Part shown: positions 55,975 through 64,000 of the stretch, piece after piece | Position numbering within the stretch: the stretch's first letter is position 1 | Layout: the number at the start of each line of letters is the position of its first letter | From: Cellulomonas sp. APG4 | GTDB taxonomy: Bacteria > Actinomycetota > Actinomycetes > Actinomycetales > Cellulomonadaceae | DNA: 64,000 nucleotides | Assembly: GCF_009996735.1 (NCBI RefSeq) | Contig: NZ_JAACYI010000006.1 | Span: 62,001-126,000 of the forward strand | Reading direction: 5' to 3' | Notes under the pieces: generated by a model | Told to the model about the DNA's origin: nothing | Databases searched by the model: none | What the model saw: the letters and a program-made list of their open reading frames with translations, nothing else | Made by a program: the position numbers and the translations under genes

Positions 55975-57059
55975 CGGCCGGACCCGGCCACGGTCGCCTG
56001 ACCGAGCACGCGCGTCCCGTCGTAGAGGACCACGGACTGACCGGGCGCGATCCCACGCAGCCCCTCGTGCAGCTCGACCTCGAGGTCCTGGGCACCCGTG
56101 GACGCGGCACGCACCCGCCCGGGGACCGGCGTGCCGTGCGCCCGCACCTGGACCGCGCACTCCCGCCAGGCCCGCGGTGCGTCGTCGAACCAGACCGCAC
56201 GCTCGCCCGTGAGGCGGTGCACCGTGAGCAGCTCGGCCGCGCCGACCACCACGGTGTTGGTCGCGGGCTGGACCTCGAGCACGTAGCGGGCGCGGCCGTC
56301 GGCAGCCGGTCGGCCCAGCGCGAGCCCGCGCCGCTGGCCCACCGTGTAGGCGTAGGCGCCGTCGTGCCGGCCGACCACGGTCCCGTCCGCGTCGACGACG
56401 TCGCCGGGGCGGCTCCCGAGGCGCTCGCGCAGGAATCCCTGCGTGTCGCCGTCGGCCACGAAGCAGATGTCGTACGAGTCGGGCTTGGCCGAGACCGAGA
56501 GCCCCCGAGCGGCGGCCTCGCGGCGCACGTCGTCCTTCGTGGCGGCGTCGCCCAGCGGGAACATCGCCCGTGCGAGCCGCTCGGGCCCCATGACGGCGAG
56601 GACGTACGACTGGTCCTTCGCCGCGTCGCGGGCCCGGTGCAGCGCGCGCACGCCGTCGTCGTCGATCTCCACGCGCGCGTAGTGACCCGTGCAGACCGCG
56701 TCGAAGCCGAGCGCCACGCCCTTGTCGAGCAGTGCCTCGAACTTGATGTGCTCGTTGCAGCGGACGCACGGGTTGGGTGTGCGCCCCGCCTCGTACTCGG
56801 CGAGGAAGTCCGCGACGACCGTCTGCTCGAACCGCTCCGACAGGTCCCACACGTAGTACGGGATGCCCAGCACGTCGGCCGCGCGGCGCGCGTCGCCCGC
56901 GTCCTCGATCGAGCAGCAGCCTCGCGAGCCCGTACGCATCTGGTCACGGTTGCGCGAGAGCGCCATGTGGACGCCGACGACGTCGTGGCCGGCGTCGACC
57001 GCGCGTGCGGCCGCGACCGCCGAGTCGACGCCGCCGGAGAGCGCTGCCAGGACACGCAT
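55971..57059 (-). CDS. mnmA: tRNA-specific 2-thiouridylase
   Basis: A 362-residue tRNA uridine-34 2-thiolase. The PP-loop is [20 protein letters not shown]; the first catalytic cysteine lies in [16 protein letters not shown] and the second in [24 protein letters not shown] and the C-terminal beta-barrel follow. It takes sulfur from a cysteine desulfurase, and such a gene lies 2.7 kb away. TACCCT sits six bases before the ATG, indicating a leaderless transcript. Confidence 0.96.
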   Translation of the reverse strand: MRVLAALSGGVDSAVAAARAVDAGHDVVGVHMALSRNRDQMRTGSRGCCSIEDAGDARRAADVLGIPYYVWDLSERFEQTVVADFLAEYEAGRTPNPCVRCNEHIKFEALLDKGVALGFDAVCTGHYARVEIDDDGVRALHRARDAAKDQSYVLAVMGPERLARAMFPLGDAATKDDVRREAAARGLSVSAKPDSYDICFVADGDTQGFLRERLGSRPGDVVDADGTVVGRHDGAYAYTVGQRRGLALGRPAADGRARYVLEVQPATNTVVVGAAELLTVHRLTGERAVWFDDAPRAWRECAVQVRAHGTPVPGRVRAASTGAQDLEVELHEGLRGIAPGQSVVLYDGTRVLGQATVAGSGR

Positions 57060-57065
57060 GCGGCC

Positions 57066-57071
57066 AGGGTA
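57066..57071 (-). promoter_or_regulatory. -10-like hexamer of a leaderless promoter for mnmA
   Basis: TACCCT on the minus strand, six bases before the ATG. Confidence 0.4.
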
Positions 57072-57155
57072 CGTGGCGGCTCGGGGCCACGCGGACGGCG
57101 CCCGACCCCGGACGGCAGTGACCCCGGGCCGGCCGGCCCATCACCGGGAAGGTCC

Positions 57156-57779
57156 TCAGCGGCGCAGGCGCTCGGCGCGGGGGTGCTCGGGCCGCGGGTC
57201 GCCGGCGGCGATGCGGTAGAAGACGTGCGGACGCACCGGGTGACCCACGGGTACGGCCGGGTGCTCGAAGTCGCACGACGGGTCCCGACGCATCCCGATC
57301 CGCTCCATCACGGCGCGCGAGCGCAGGTTGCCGCGGGCGGTGAACGACGCGACCTCGGGCCAGCCGAGCGCCCCGAAGGCGTGGTCCAGGGCGGCGTGGG
57401 CGGCCTCGGTGGCGAACCCGTGGCCCCAGTGGGCGGCCGCGAGACGCCAGCCCACCTCCACCCTGGGTTGGAAGGTCGCCTCGAACCGCACGGGCCACAG
57501 CCCGGTGTATCCGATGAACGCGCCCGTGTCGCGTCGCTCGAGCGCCCACAGCCCCCAGCCGTGCTCACGCCAGTGCGCCTCGATGCGGGCGACGAAGGCC
57601 TCCGTCTCGGCAGGGGTCTGGGGTCGTACGAAGTGCTCCATGACCACCGGGTCCGCGTTCATCGCCGCGAACGCCGCGACGTCGTCGGGGCCGAACGCGC
57701 GCAGCAGCAGGCGGTCCGTGCGCAGGACGACGACGGCATCGCTCGCCGGGGCGTGGGGGCGGGACAGGTCCGGCTGCAT
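57156..57779 (-). CDS. GNAT-family N-acetyltransferase (RimJ/RimL type)
   Basis: A 207-residue acetyltransferase: LRTDRLLLRAFGPDDVAAFAAMNADPVVMEHF, the acyl-CoA loop region VGWRLAAAHWGHGFATEAAHAALDHAF, and FTARGNLRSRAVMERIGMRRDP, all typical of the RimJ/RimL subgroup. The ATG at 57779 is preceded by TACGAT at six bases. It diverges from the DUF222-HNH gene. The substrate is unknown. Confidence 0.9.
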   Translation of the reverse strand: MQPDLSRPHAPASDAVVVLRTDRLLLRAFGPDDVAAFAAMNADPVVMEHFVRPQTPAETEAFVARIEAHWREHGWGLWALERRDTGAFIGYTGLWPVRFEATFQPRVEVGWRLAAAHWGHGFATEAAHAALDHAFGALGWPEVASFTARGNLRSRAVMERIGMRRDPSCDFEHPAVPVGHPVRPHVFYRIAAGDPRPEHPRAERLRR

Positions 57780-57785
57780 CGGGCG

Positions 57786-57791
57786 ATCGTA
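57786..57791 (-). promoter_or_regulatory. -10-like hexamer of a leaderless promoter for the GNAT gene at 57156-57779
   Basis: TACGAT on the minus strand, six bases before the ATG. Confidence 0.5.
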
Positions 57792-57892
57792 GCGAGGGGC
57801 TCGCCGGTGGCTCGCCGGCGCACCCCGGACCCCGCACGTCGCACCCCGCACGTTGCTTCTCCGTGCCTCGCATGTGTGTCGGACGTCGTCCG

Positions 57893-57898
57893 TACTGT
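57893..57898 (+). promoter_or_regulatory. -10-like hexamer of a leaderless promoter for the DUF222-HNH gene
   Basis: TACTGT, six bases before the ATG at 57905. Confidence 0.5.
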
Positions 57899-57904
57899 CG
57901 GGGT

Positions 57905-59557
57905 ATGTCCCTGGTCCCCCACCCCGGCCCGAGCGAGCTGATGTTCGCCGCCGAGGTGGTGCGTGCTCGCCCACGCGTGCCGCAGCCCGCGGCGTGGGCC
58001 GACCGTCACCCCGTCGCGGCGCGCCTCGAGGACCGGGCTCCGGACCCCGAGCTGGTCACCGAGCTCGCGTCGCTCGAGCCGGGCGACCTCGACGACGCGA
58101 CGTTGCTCGAGGTCGTGGCGGGGTGGGAGCGCGCCATCGCGTGGGCTGCGGCGCGCCAGGCCGCAGCGGCAGCCGAGGTCGAGCGCCGAGCCGGTGGTGC
58201 ACGCCTCGAGGCGGTGGCCGACGAGATCGCGGTGCGGCTCGCCACCTCGCGGCGCTCGGCCGAGCAGCTCGTCGATCGCGGACGCGCGCTGGCCCACCTG
58301 CCCGAGGTCCACGACGCCCTCGCCGCGGGTCTGCTCGACGTGCGCAAGGCGGACGCGCTGGTGCGAGAGACGCGGCACCGGTCCTTCGAGGACGCCCGGA
58401 AGATCCTCACCCAGGTGCTGCCGACGGCGCCGTCCCGCACGGCTCCGCAGCTGCGCGCGGCGGTGCGCCGGGCCGAGGCGGCGCTCGACCCCGCGGCGCT
58501 GCGCGTCAGGCACACGCGCGCCCGCGGTGACCGCTGCGTCCGGATGACCCCGGCCCCCGACGCGATGGCGTGGGTCACGGCGTTCCTGCCCGCGACCGAC
58601 GCGATGACGGTGATGACCGCCGTCGACGCGATCGCAGCGTCGGTGCGGCCCGAGGACGACCGCTCCGTGGATGCGCGCCGTGCCGATGCGCTGACCGACG
58701 TGATGCGTCGCGTCCTCGACGCAGGGGTCGGACCAGATGGTCCGCTGCCCGTCCGCAGGACCCGACGCCCGCACCTCCAGGTCACCGTGCCGCTCACGGG
58801 CCTGCACGCCGACGACGTCGCGGAGCTCGCGGGCTACGGCGCGATCCCCACCGTCCTCGTCCATGAGTCGCTCCACGACGCGACGCTCGAGCCCGTCGTC
58901 ATCGACCCCCGCACGGGCGAGATCGCCGGCCCCGCGCAGGGGTGGCGCCGCTCCCCGACGCCGCGATCCTCGCACGAGCCGTCCCCAGCCACGCGGACCT
59001 CGCACGAGGCGTCGCCGGACGAGCCGCCCCGGCACGAGCGCATCCCGCGCGAACGAGCGCCGGGCGAGCCACCCCGGCACGAGCGCACCCCGCGCGAACG
59101 AGCGCCCGGCGAGCCACCCCCAGGCGAGCCCTCCACGCGCGAGGAGTCACCCCCGTCACCCTCCCTCGCGTCCAGCGCCCCAGGACCCGCGGCGCCCAGC
59201 CGCGCGCGCGGGTCGGCGGAGAGATCACCGGACACGATCGGCTACCGCCCGGGCGCTGCCCTCGCGCGGCTCGTGATCGAGCGCGACGTGACGTGCACGT
59301 TCCCCGGTTGCCAGGTGCCGTCGTCGCGCTGCGACCTCGACCACATCGAGCCCTTCGACAGCTCGCGTCCGGCTGACACGCAGACGCGGGCCGAGAACCT
59401 GCACGCCCTCTGCCGCCATCACCACCGTCTCAAGACGCACCATGGCTGGACGCCGGTGCGGGACCCGACCACGGGCAGCACCACGTGGACCTCTCCCCTG
59501 GGCCGTCGCTACGCCCGACCGCCGGCGCACGCCGATCCTGCCGCTACGGCGGAGTGA
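57905..59557 (+). CDS. DUF222 domain and HNH endonuclease-type protein (13E12-repeat family)
   Basis: A 550-residue protein. A DUF222 helical region (about 40-330) includes TLLEVVAGWERAIAWAAARQAAA and RHTRARGDRCVRMTPAPDAMAWVTAFLPA. A charged Pro/Arg-rich linker (about 350-440) contains two 15-residue repeats. The HNH domain (about 455-520) has CTFPGC, CDLDHIEPFDSS and ENLHALCRHHHRLKTHHGW. This family is multicopy in mycobacteria and other actinobacteria; its function is unsettled, with DNA nicking or a mobile history suggested. ATG chosen from the TACTGT element. Confidence 0.9.
   Translation: MSLVPHPGPSELMFAAEVVRARPRVPQPAAWADRHPVAARLEDRAPDPELVTELASLEPGDLDDATLLEVVAGWERAIAWAAARQAAAAAEVERRAGGARLEAVADEIAVRLATSRRSAEQLVDRGRALAHLPEVHDALAAGLLDVRKADALVRETRHRSFEDARKILTQVLPTAPSRTAPQLRAAVRRAEAALDPAALRVRHTRARGDRCVRMTPAPDAMAWVTAFLPATDAMTVMTAVDAIAASVRPEDDRSVDARRADALTDVMRRVLDAGVGPDGPLPVRRTRRPHLQVTVPLTGLHADDVAELAGYGAIPTVLVHESLHDATLEPVVIDPRTGEIAGPAQGWRRSPTPRSSHEPSPATRTSHEASPDEPPRHERIPRERAPGEPPRHERTPRERAPGEPPPGEPSTREESPPSPSLASSAPGPAAPSRARGSAERSPDTIGYRPGAALARLVIERDVTCTFPGCQVPSSRCDLDHIEPFDSSRPADTQTRAENLHALCRHHHRLKTHHGWTPVRDPTTGSTTWTSPLGRRYARPPAHADPAATAE
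59021..59110 (+). repeat. two 45-bp tandem repeats in the linker of the DUF222-HNH gene
   Basis: 59021-59065 and 59066-59110 are near-identical and encode EPPRHER(I/T)PRERAPG twice; a partial third unit follows. In-frame. Confidence 0.85.
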
Positions 59558-59595
59558 TCCGGCGCGCCGTCCACAGCCGGTCGCATGCCCCATCG

Positions 59596-59708
59596 GCGTC
59601 CCCCCGCCGCACGTCCGCTGCGCGTCCCCGTCGCACGCCCGCTCCGCGTCCCCCGCCGCGCGCCCGCTCCGCGAGCCCCGCCGCATGCGCCTGCCGAGCG
59701 CGCCTGCC
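59596..59708. repeat. degenerate 24-26-bp tandem repeat between convergent genes
   Basis: About four imperfect units of GCGTCCCCCGCCGCGCG followed by CCCGCTCC-type sequence fill the gap between the DUF222-HNH and cysteine desulfurase genes, and end in a 13-bp doublet (GAGCGCGCCTGCC type). Confidence 0.6.
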
Positions 59709-59725
59709 GAGCGCGTCGCCGTAGC

Positions 59726-60946
59726 TCAGGCGAGACCGGCGCGGCGGGCGCGGGCGACGGCGTCTGGCAGGACGGCCAGCACGTGATCGACGTCGGCCTC
59801 CGTCGAGGTGCGCCCGAGCGAGAGCCGCAGCGCGCCGCGCGCCTGCTCCTCGCCGAGCCCCGAGGCGAGCAGCACGTGTGACGGCTGCGCGACGCCCGCG
59901 GTGCACGCCGCACCCGTCGAGCACCGCACGCCTGCGGTGTCGAGCAGGTAGATGAGGGAGTCGCCGTCGCAGCCCGGGAAGGTCCACAGCGCGATGCCCG
60001 GCAGCCGCGCAGGGCCGCCGTCCTCGCCCGCGGCCCCAATCCTGGGCCCCTGCAGGACGGCGTCGGGCACGGTGGCACGCACGCCCTCGACGAGGCGTTC
60101 GCACAGCCCCTCGAGGCGCCTCGCCTCGGCCTCTCGCGACGCGACCGCGGCCTCGAGCGCCGCGGCGAAACCCGCCGCGGCGGCGGCCGGCAGCGTGCCC
60201 GAACGGACGCCACGCTCGTGACCGCCGCCGTGCAGCACAGGCTCGAGCGCGAGACCGCGCCGGGCGACCAGGGCACCGATGCCGACGGGTCCGCCCACCT
60301 TGTGCGCCGACACGCTGACGGCGTCGGCCGCGACCTGCTGCAGGTCGACCCGCAGCGTGCCCACCGACTGCACCGCGTCGACGTGCACCGGGACACCCCG
60401 CTCGTGCGCGAGCCCGACGACGCCCCGCACCGGCTGGACGGCGCCCGTCTCGTTGTTCGCCCACATCACGCTCACGAGTGCCGGGGCGCCCTCGGCGTCG
60501 TCGGCGTCCAGGGCCCGGGCGAGCCCGCCGAGCGCGAGCACGCCGTCGCGGTCGACGGGCAGTTCGACGAGCGAGGCCCCTTCGTGCTCGACGAGCCAGC
60601 GTGCAGGATCCAGGACGGCATGGTGCTCGACGGCCGAGACGAGCAGCCGTCTGGCGGCGGGATCGGCCCTGCGCCGTGCCCAGGCGATCCCCTTGACAGC
60701 GAGGTTGTCGGCCTCGGTGCCCCCCGACGTCAGGAGCACCTCGCCCGGGTCCGCACCAAGGGCGGCCGCGATGCGCTCCCGTGACTCCTCGACCACGCGA
60801 CGGGCAGCACGCCCTGCGGCGTGCAGGGACGAGGGGTTCCCGGTGCGGGTGAGCTCGCGGGCCATCGCCTCGAGCGCGAGCGGGTGCATCGGGGTGGTCG
60901 CCGCGTGATCCAGGTACGCCTCCCGGCCGGCTCCGAGTGAGGACAC
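59726..60946 (-). CDS. cysteine desulfurase (NifS/IscS family)
   Basis: A 406-residue PLP enzyme that takes sulfur from cysteine for Fe-S clusters and tRNA thiolation. YLDHAATTPMHP at the N-terminus, PLP lysine K216 in SVSAHKVGGPVG, and catalytic C348 in RCSTGAACTAG on the flexible loop are present. The GTG at 60946 is preceded by TAGACT at seven bases. The nearby mnmA is a likely recipient of the sulfur. Confidence 0.93.
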   Translation of the reverse strand: MSSLGAGREAYLDHAATTPMHPLALEAMARELTRTGNPSSLHAAGRAARRVVEESRERIAAALGADPGEVLLTSGGTEADNLAVKGIAWARRRADPAARRLLVSAVEHHAVLDPARWLVEHEGASLVELPVDRDGVLALGGLARALDADDAEGAPALVSVMWANNETGAVQPVRGVVGLAHERGVPVHVDAVQSVGTLRVDLQQVAADAVSVSAHKVGGPVGIGALVARRGLALEPVLHGGGHERGVRSGTLPAAAAAGFAAALEAAVASREAEARRLEGLCERLVEGVRATVPDAVLQGPRIGAAGEDGGPARLPGIALWTFPGCDGDSLIYLLDTAGVRCSTGAACTAGVAQPSHVLLASGLGEEQARGALRLSLGRTSTEADVDHVLAVLPDAVARARRAGLA

Positions 60947-60953
60947 GGCCGCG

Positions 60954-60959
60954 AGTCTA
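60954..60959 (-). promoter_or_regulatory. -10-like hexamer of a leaderless promoter for the cysteine desulfurase gene
   Basis: TAGACT on the minus strand, seven bases before the GTG; the same hexamer precedes ilvD and gatC. Confidence 0.5.
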
Positions 60960-61043
60960 CGGAGGACGGCGGAGCCCGCCCGTACCGCAGCCCCCGCCAC
61001 GGTTCCCCCACAGCTGCTCCACCGCAGCCACCGCACCACCTGG

Positions 61044-61049
61044 CACAAT
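61044..61049 (+). promoter_or_regulatory. -10-like hexamer upstream of the phosphotransferase gene
   Basis: CACAAT, six bases before the GTG at 61056. Confidence 0.45.
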
Positions 61050-61055
61050 TCCCCG

Positions 61056-62036
61056 GTGACCGAGCAGCCACCCACCCCTCTCGCCTTCAGCGGCTCACGG
61101 CTGGGCTGGGCGGACCTCCCCCGCGCCGTGCGCCGTCGCATCGCCGAGATGGCCGGGGCCGAGGTCACCGCCGAGGCGAGCGCGACCAACGGGTTCAGCC
61201 CGGGGTACGCCGCGGTGCTCGATCTCGCGGACGGCACGCAGGTGTTCGTCAAGGCGGTCTCGCCCGAGCAGAACCCCGACTCTCCGGATCTCGCACGCGC
61301 CGAGATGCGCGCGTCCGAGCACGTGCCCGACGGTGTCTGCGCACCCGAGCTCCTGTGGTCGGACGACGACGGCACGTGGGTGCTGCTCGGGTTCGCGCCG
61401 GTGCACGGCCGCACCCCCGAGAGCCCGTGGCGCGCGGACGAGCTGAGCCGGGTGCTCGAGGCGGTGGCCGAGCTCGCGGACAACGGGACGCCCTTCTCCG
61501 GGCGGCTGCCCCCGCTCGCCGCCGGGCTGGCCCGGTTCATGTCGGGCTGGCGCGCGCTCGCGCAGGACGGCGCGGCCCTGGACCGGGCCGTCGATGCCGC
61601 CGGAGCGCACGGTGCATGGCTCCGCGCCCACCTCGACGAGCTGTGCGAGCTCGAGACGGAGGGACCGCGCGCCGCGACCGGCACCACGCTCGTCCACAAC
61701 GACCTGCGGGCGGACAACATCCTGCTCGACGCCGACGACGAGCGCGTCTGGCTCATCGACTGGCCGCACGCGAGTGCCGACGGCGCGCGCTGGTTCGACC
61801 TGCTGGGGATGCTGCCGAGCGTCGCGATGCAGGGTGGCGGCGACCCGGCCGAGCACTTCTGGCGTCACCCCAATGCCCGTGGCGCCGACCGGGACGCCGT
61901 GCGCGCCGCGCTCGCGGGCCTGGCCGGCTACTTCGTCCACGGCTCGGTGCAGCCGCCGCCGCGGGGCATCGCGAACCTGCGCGCGTTCCAGGGCGCCCAG
62001 GGCCGCGCCGCACTCGCGTGGCTCAGCACGTTCTGA
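61056..62036 (+). CDS. aminoglycoside phosphotransferase-family (APH-like) kinase
   Basis: A 326-residue protein-kinase-like phosphotransferase. GTQVFVKAVSPE carries the ATP-binding lysine; VHNDLRADNILLDADD is the catalytic Brenner-type loop with Asp and Asn; WLIDWPHASADGARWFDL supplies the metal-binding Asp. Such proteins are widespread in actinobacteria and are often small-molecule kinases of unknown substrate, so antibiotic resistance should not be assumed. It diverges from the cysteine desulfurase gene. Confidence 0.88.
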   Translation: MTEQPPTPLAFSGSRLGWADLPRAVRRRIAEMAGAEVTAEASATNGFSPGYAAVLDLADGTQVFVKAVSPEQNPDSPDLARAEMRASEHVPDGVCAPELLWSDDDGTWVLLGFAPVHGRTPESPWRADELSRVLEAVAELADNGTPFSGRLPPLAAGLARFMSGWRALAQDGAALDRAVDAAGAHGAWLRAHLDELCELETEGPRAATGTTLVHNDLRADNILLDADDERVWLIDWPHASADGARWFDLLGMLPSVAMQGGGDPAEHFWRHPNARGADRDAVRAALAGLAGYFVHGSVQPPPRGIANLRAFQGAQGRAALAWLSTF

Positions 62037-62050
62037 GCCAGAGCACGCTG

Positions 62051-62091
62051 CGGCTCAGGACGCCGTGAGGCTCAGGACGCCGTGAGGCTCA
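62051..62091. repeat. 17-bp tandem repeat at the etfA stop codon
   Basis: GAGGCTCAGGACGCCGT occurs twice in tandem (first unit differing in its first two bases) and a third partial unit includes the etfA stop codon. Confidence 0.75.
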
Positions 62092-63048
62092 GCCCTCGGG
62101 ACGAAGGCGGCGCAGCTCGGCGGCTGCCTGCGGGAGGATCGTGAAGAGGTCGCCCACCACGCCGAGGTCCGCGATCTCGAAGATCGGCGCCTCGGGATCC
62201 GCGTTGACGGCGACGATCGTCCCCGACGCCTGCATGCCGCCACGGTGGTGCACCGCGCCGGAGACCCCGGCACCCACGTAGAGCCGCGGCGAGACGGTGA
62301 CGCCCGTCTGACCGATCTGGGCCTCGTGGCCGATCCAGCCCTCGTCGGTCGCGACACGGGTGGCCCCCACGGCCGCGCCCAGCACGTCGGCGAGCTCCTC
62401 GACCGCCGAGAAGTCGCCCTCGGTCCCGCGGCCGCCCACGACGACCACCTGGGCCTCGGTGAGGTCGGGGCGTCCCGACGTGGGTCGCGGCGTGCGTTCG
62501 ACGACACGCTCGCGCATCGCGGAGACGTCGACGTCGTGGGTCGTGACCGTGGGCTCGAACGGCGTGTCGACGGGCGTCGCAGGAACCGCGTTGGGCTTGA
62601 GCGCGACGACGGCACGCGGGCGCAGCACCTCGCTGCGCAGCGTCCACGTCGCGGCGAACGCCTGCTGCACGGTCACCACGCGCCCGCCGTCGGCGGTCTC
62701 GAGTCCGGCCGCGTCCACGACCAGTCCGGCATCGGTCACGAGTGCGAGGTGCGCAGCGAGCTCCTTGTTCTCGAACGTCGAGGACATCAGCACCGTCGCC
62801 GCACCGGTCGTCTCGACGAGGCGCGCGAGGGCGGCCGCGAGCGCGACGGGCGCCGTCGTCCCCGGGGTGAGCACGTGCAGCGCGCCGGCGCCGAACCGGC
62901 CCACCTCGGCGGCAGCCTGTGCACCGGCCTCGCCGATGCACACCGCCTCGACCGGACCGAGGTCGCGGGCGGCGGTGAGCAGCTCGAGCCCCGAGGCGCG
63001 GGGCACGCCGTCGTGGTGGTCGACCAGGACGAGCACGGGAGCAGTCAT
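62089..63048 (-). CDS. etfA: electron transfer flavoprotein alpha subunit
   Basis: A 319-residue EtfA: N-terminal nucleotide-fold domain (VLVLVDHHDGVPRASGLELLTAARDLG) and the C-terminal FAD-binding domain with VVVGGRGTEGDFSAVEELADVLGAAVGATR, GQTGVTVSPRLYVGAGVSGAVHHRGGM and IVAVNADPEAPIFEIADLGVVGDLFTILP. It accepts electrons from acyl-CoA dehydrogenases and passes them to the quinone pool. ATG after GAGGA; it starts eight bases after the etfB stop. Confidence 0.96.
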   Translation of the reverse strand: MTAPVLVLVDHHDGVPRASGLELLTAARDLGPVEAVCIGEAGAQAAAEVGRFGAGALHVLTPGTTAPVALAAALARLVETTGAATVLMSSTFENKELAAHLALVTDAGLVVDAAGLETADGGRVVTVQQAFAATWTLRSEVLRPRAVVALKPNAVPATPVDTPFEPTVTTHDVDVSAMRERVVERTPRPTSGRPDLTEAQVVVVGGRGTEGDFSAVEELADVLGAAVGATRVATDEGWIGHEAQIGQTGVTVSPRLYVGAGVSGAVHHRGGMQASGTIVAVNADPEAPIFEIADLGVVGDLFTILPQAAAELRRLRPEG

Positions 63049-63056
63049 GGGATTCC

Positions 63057-63845
63057 TCACACCAGCCGGTTCTCGACGAGGTACTGCGCGATGCGGACGC
63101 CCGCGTCGCCCTCGTCCGTGATCAGCACCCTGTCCTCGCGCGGCGGCCGCGGCGTGGCCTCGAGCACACGTGTGCGCGCCCCGGCGGCGCCCACCTCGCT
63201 CGCGTCGAGGCCGAGGTCCGCGAGCGACCACGTGGTCACCGGGGTCTTGCGGGCGGCCATGATGGCCTTGAAGTTCGGGTAGCGCGGCTGGTTCGCCTGG
63301 TCGGTGACCGAGACGAGGGCGGGCAGGGGGGCCTCGAGCACCTCGGTGGCGTGGTCGAGCTCGCGCCGCACGCGGACGACGCCGCCGTCGACCGTCACCT
63401 CGGCCGCGAGCGTCGCCTGGGGCAGGTCCAGGCGGGCCGCGAGCAGGCTCGGCAGCACGGACATGAGCCCGTCGAGCGACGCCATGCCCGTGACCACGAG
63501 GTCCACCGCGCCGTCCTCGGCGATCCGCCGCACGGCGGCGGCGAGCACCGAGGCCGTCGCGAAGGCGTCCGACCCCTCGAGGGCGTCGTCCTGCACGTGC
63601 ACCGCGTGCGCGGCACCCATCTGCAGGCCACGCCGCACCGCGTCCTCGGCGTCGGCGGGCCCCATGGTGAGCACCGTCACCTCGCCGCCGTGCTGCTCGA
63701 CGAGCTGGACCGCGGCCTCGACGGCGTTCTCGTCGAGCTCGTTGAGGGTCCCGTCGCCCTGGCCACGGTCGACGGTCCCGTCGTCCGTGAAGCCTCGGTC
63801 ACCCTGCACGTCAGGGACGTGCTTGACGCAGACCACGATCTTCAT
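63057..63845 (-). CDS. etfB: electron transfer flavoprotein beta subunit
   Basis: A 262-residue EtfB (MKIVVCVKHVPDVQGDRGF; DENAVEAAVQLVEQHGGEVTVLTMGP; VVTGMASLDGLMSVLPSLLAARLDLPQATLA; PRYPNFKAIMAARKTPVTTWSL), forming the heterodimer with EtfA and binding AMP. The ATG is preceded by GGGAG nine bases upstream. etfB-etfA form an operon; no acyl-CoA dehydrogenase or ETF:quinone oxidoreductase gene is visible before the window ends. Confidence 0.96.
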   Translation of the reverse strand: MKIVVCVKHVPDVQGDRGFTDDGTVDRGQGDGTLNELDENAVEAAVQLVEQHGGEVTVLTMGPADAEDAVRRGLQMGAAHAVHVQDDALEGSDAFATASVLAAAVRRIAEDGAVDLVVTGMASLDGLMSVLPSLLAARLDLPQATLAAEVTVDGGVVRVRRELDHATEVLEAPLPALVSVTDQANQPRYPNFKAIMAARKTPVTTWSLADLGLDASEVGAAGARTRVLEATPRPPREDRVLITDEGDAGVRIAQYLVENRLV

Positions 63846-63945
63846 GCCAGGACGTCTCCCTCGTCTCGCGTGCCCCCGGCAGGCTACCGCCCGGCCGGGC
63901 CTGGCGCCGACGCGCGCCCATGGCCGCGCGGGTGTGCAGGTGTGG

Positions 63946-63993
63946 GGTGGCCGGCTCCCGCGCGGGCGTGCCGGTGGCCGGCTCCCGCGCGGG
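63946..63993. repeat. 27-bp direct repeat at the window edge
   Basis: A 21-bp sequence starting GGTGGCCGGCTCCCG occurs at 63946-63966 and 63973-63993 with a 27-bp period. A related tail (CGCGCGGGTGTGCAG) appears at 63925 and at the window end, so the array may continue outside. Confidence 0.75.
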
Positions 63994-64000
63994 TGTGCAG

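Noticed and set aside
61056-62036. Aminoglycoside resistance gene
   Set aside because: The fold is APH-like, but such kinases are common housekeeping paralogues in actinobacteria; nothing in the context supports resistance.
63846-64000. A partial gene at the right edge
   Set aside because: The sequence is repetitive and I see no start or domain; it appears to be the region upstream of etfB.

Overview
The window comes from a high-GC actinobacterium. The gene set (a complete xylan-side-chain utilisation locus, class I ketol-acid reductoisomerase, NAD-dependent ligase, GatCAB, DUF222/HNH protein) and the extreme GC bias fit a Cellulomonas-type soil actinomycete of the Cellulomonadaceae; this is inference from gene content, not a phylogenetic test. 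Coding density is very high, most operons run on the minus strand, and I saw no rRNA, tRNA, CRISPR array or insertion sequence.

Layout. 1-7.5 kb: end of a DUF3516 helicase, a YbaK deacylase, an ECF41-type sigma factor facing a carboxymuconolactone decarboxylase-family gene (both with matching ECF41-like promoters), YccF, YggS, a lipoate ligase-like protein, a GS-hydroquinone-reductase-like protein and a lipoprotein. 7.5-24 kb: branched-chain amino-acid synthesis (cimA, ilvE, leuB, ilvC, ilvN, an Asp/Glu racemase-like gene, ilvB, ilvD). It is interrupted at 9.4-14.2 kb by a methyltransferase and a tandemly duplicated sigma-factor/membrane-regulator module. 24-32 kb: a xylo-oligosaccharide uptake and hydrolysis operon (binding protein, two permeases, GH3, GH43) with a divergent LacI regulator. 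33-37 kb: GNAT and gatCAB. 37-40.4 kb: GH67 alpha-glucuronidase and a second LacI regulator. 41-48.4 kb: a ribose-type ABC transporter with a Gfo/Idh/MocA dehydrogenase and a TIM-barrel isomerase, divergent from a ROK regulator. 48-64 kb: GNATs, ligA, prolyl oligopeptidase, VOC protein, mnmA with a MetE-like partner, DUF222-HNH protein, cysteine desulfurase, a phosphotransferase and etfBA.

How the parts work together. Isoleucine is apparently made by the citramalate route (CimA). Two transcription attenuators are visible. The cimA leader peptide carries Leu-Ile-Ile codons, and the ilvB leader peptide carries Leu-Val-Val-Val-Leu codons, so each unit looks tuned to its own end product. The GH3/GH43/ABC operon plus GH67 forms a route for taking up decorated xylo-oligosaccharides and splitting them in the cytoplasm.

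The most unusual structure is the pair of sigma/anti-sigma-like modules at 10.2-14.2 kb. About 875 bp (sigma factor plus the cytoplasmic and membrane part of its partner) is almost identical in both copies, while the outer beta-propeller sensor domains are unrelated in detail. A remnant of the methyltransferase gene between them has diverged more than the sigma module has. This looks like a constant signalling core, kept uniform by recombination and coupled to exchangeable sensors. A second window-wide pattern is a -10-like hexamer six to eight bases before the start codon of about seventeen genes or leader peptides, which indicates widespread leaderless transcription.
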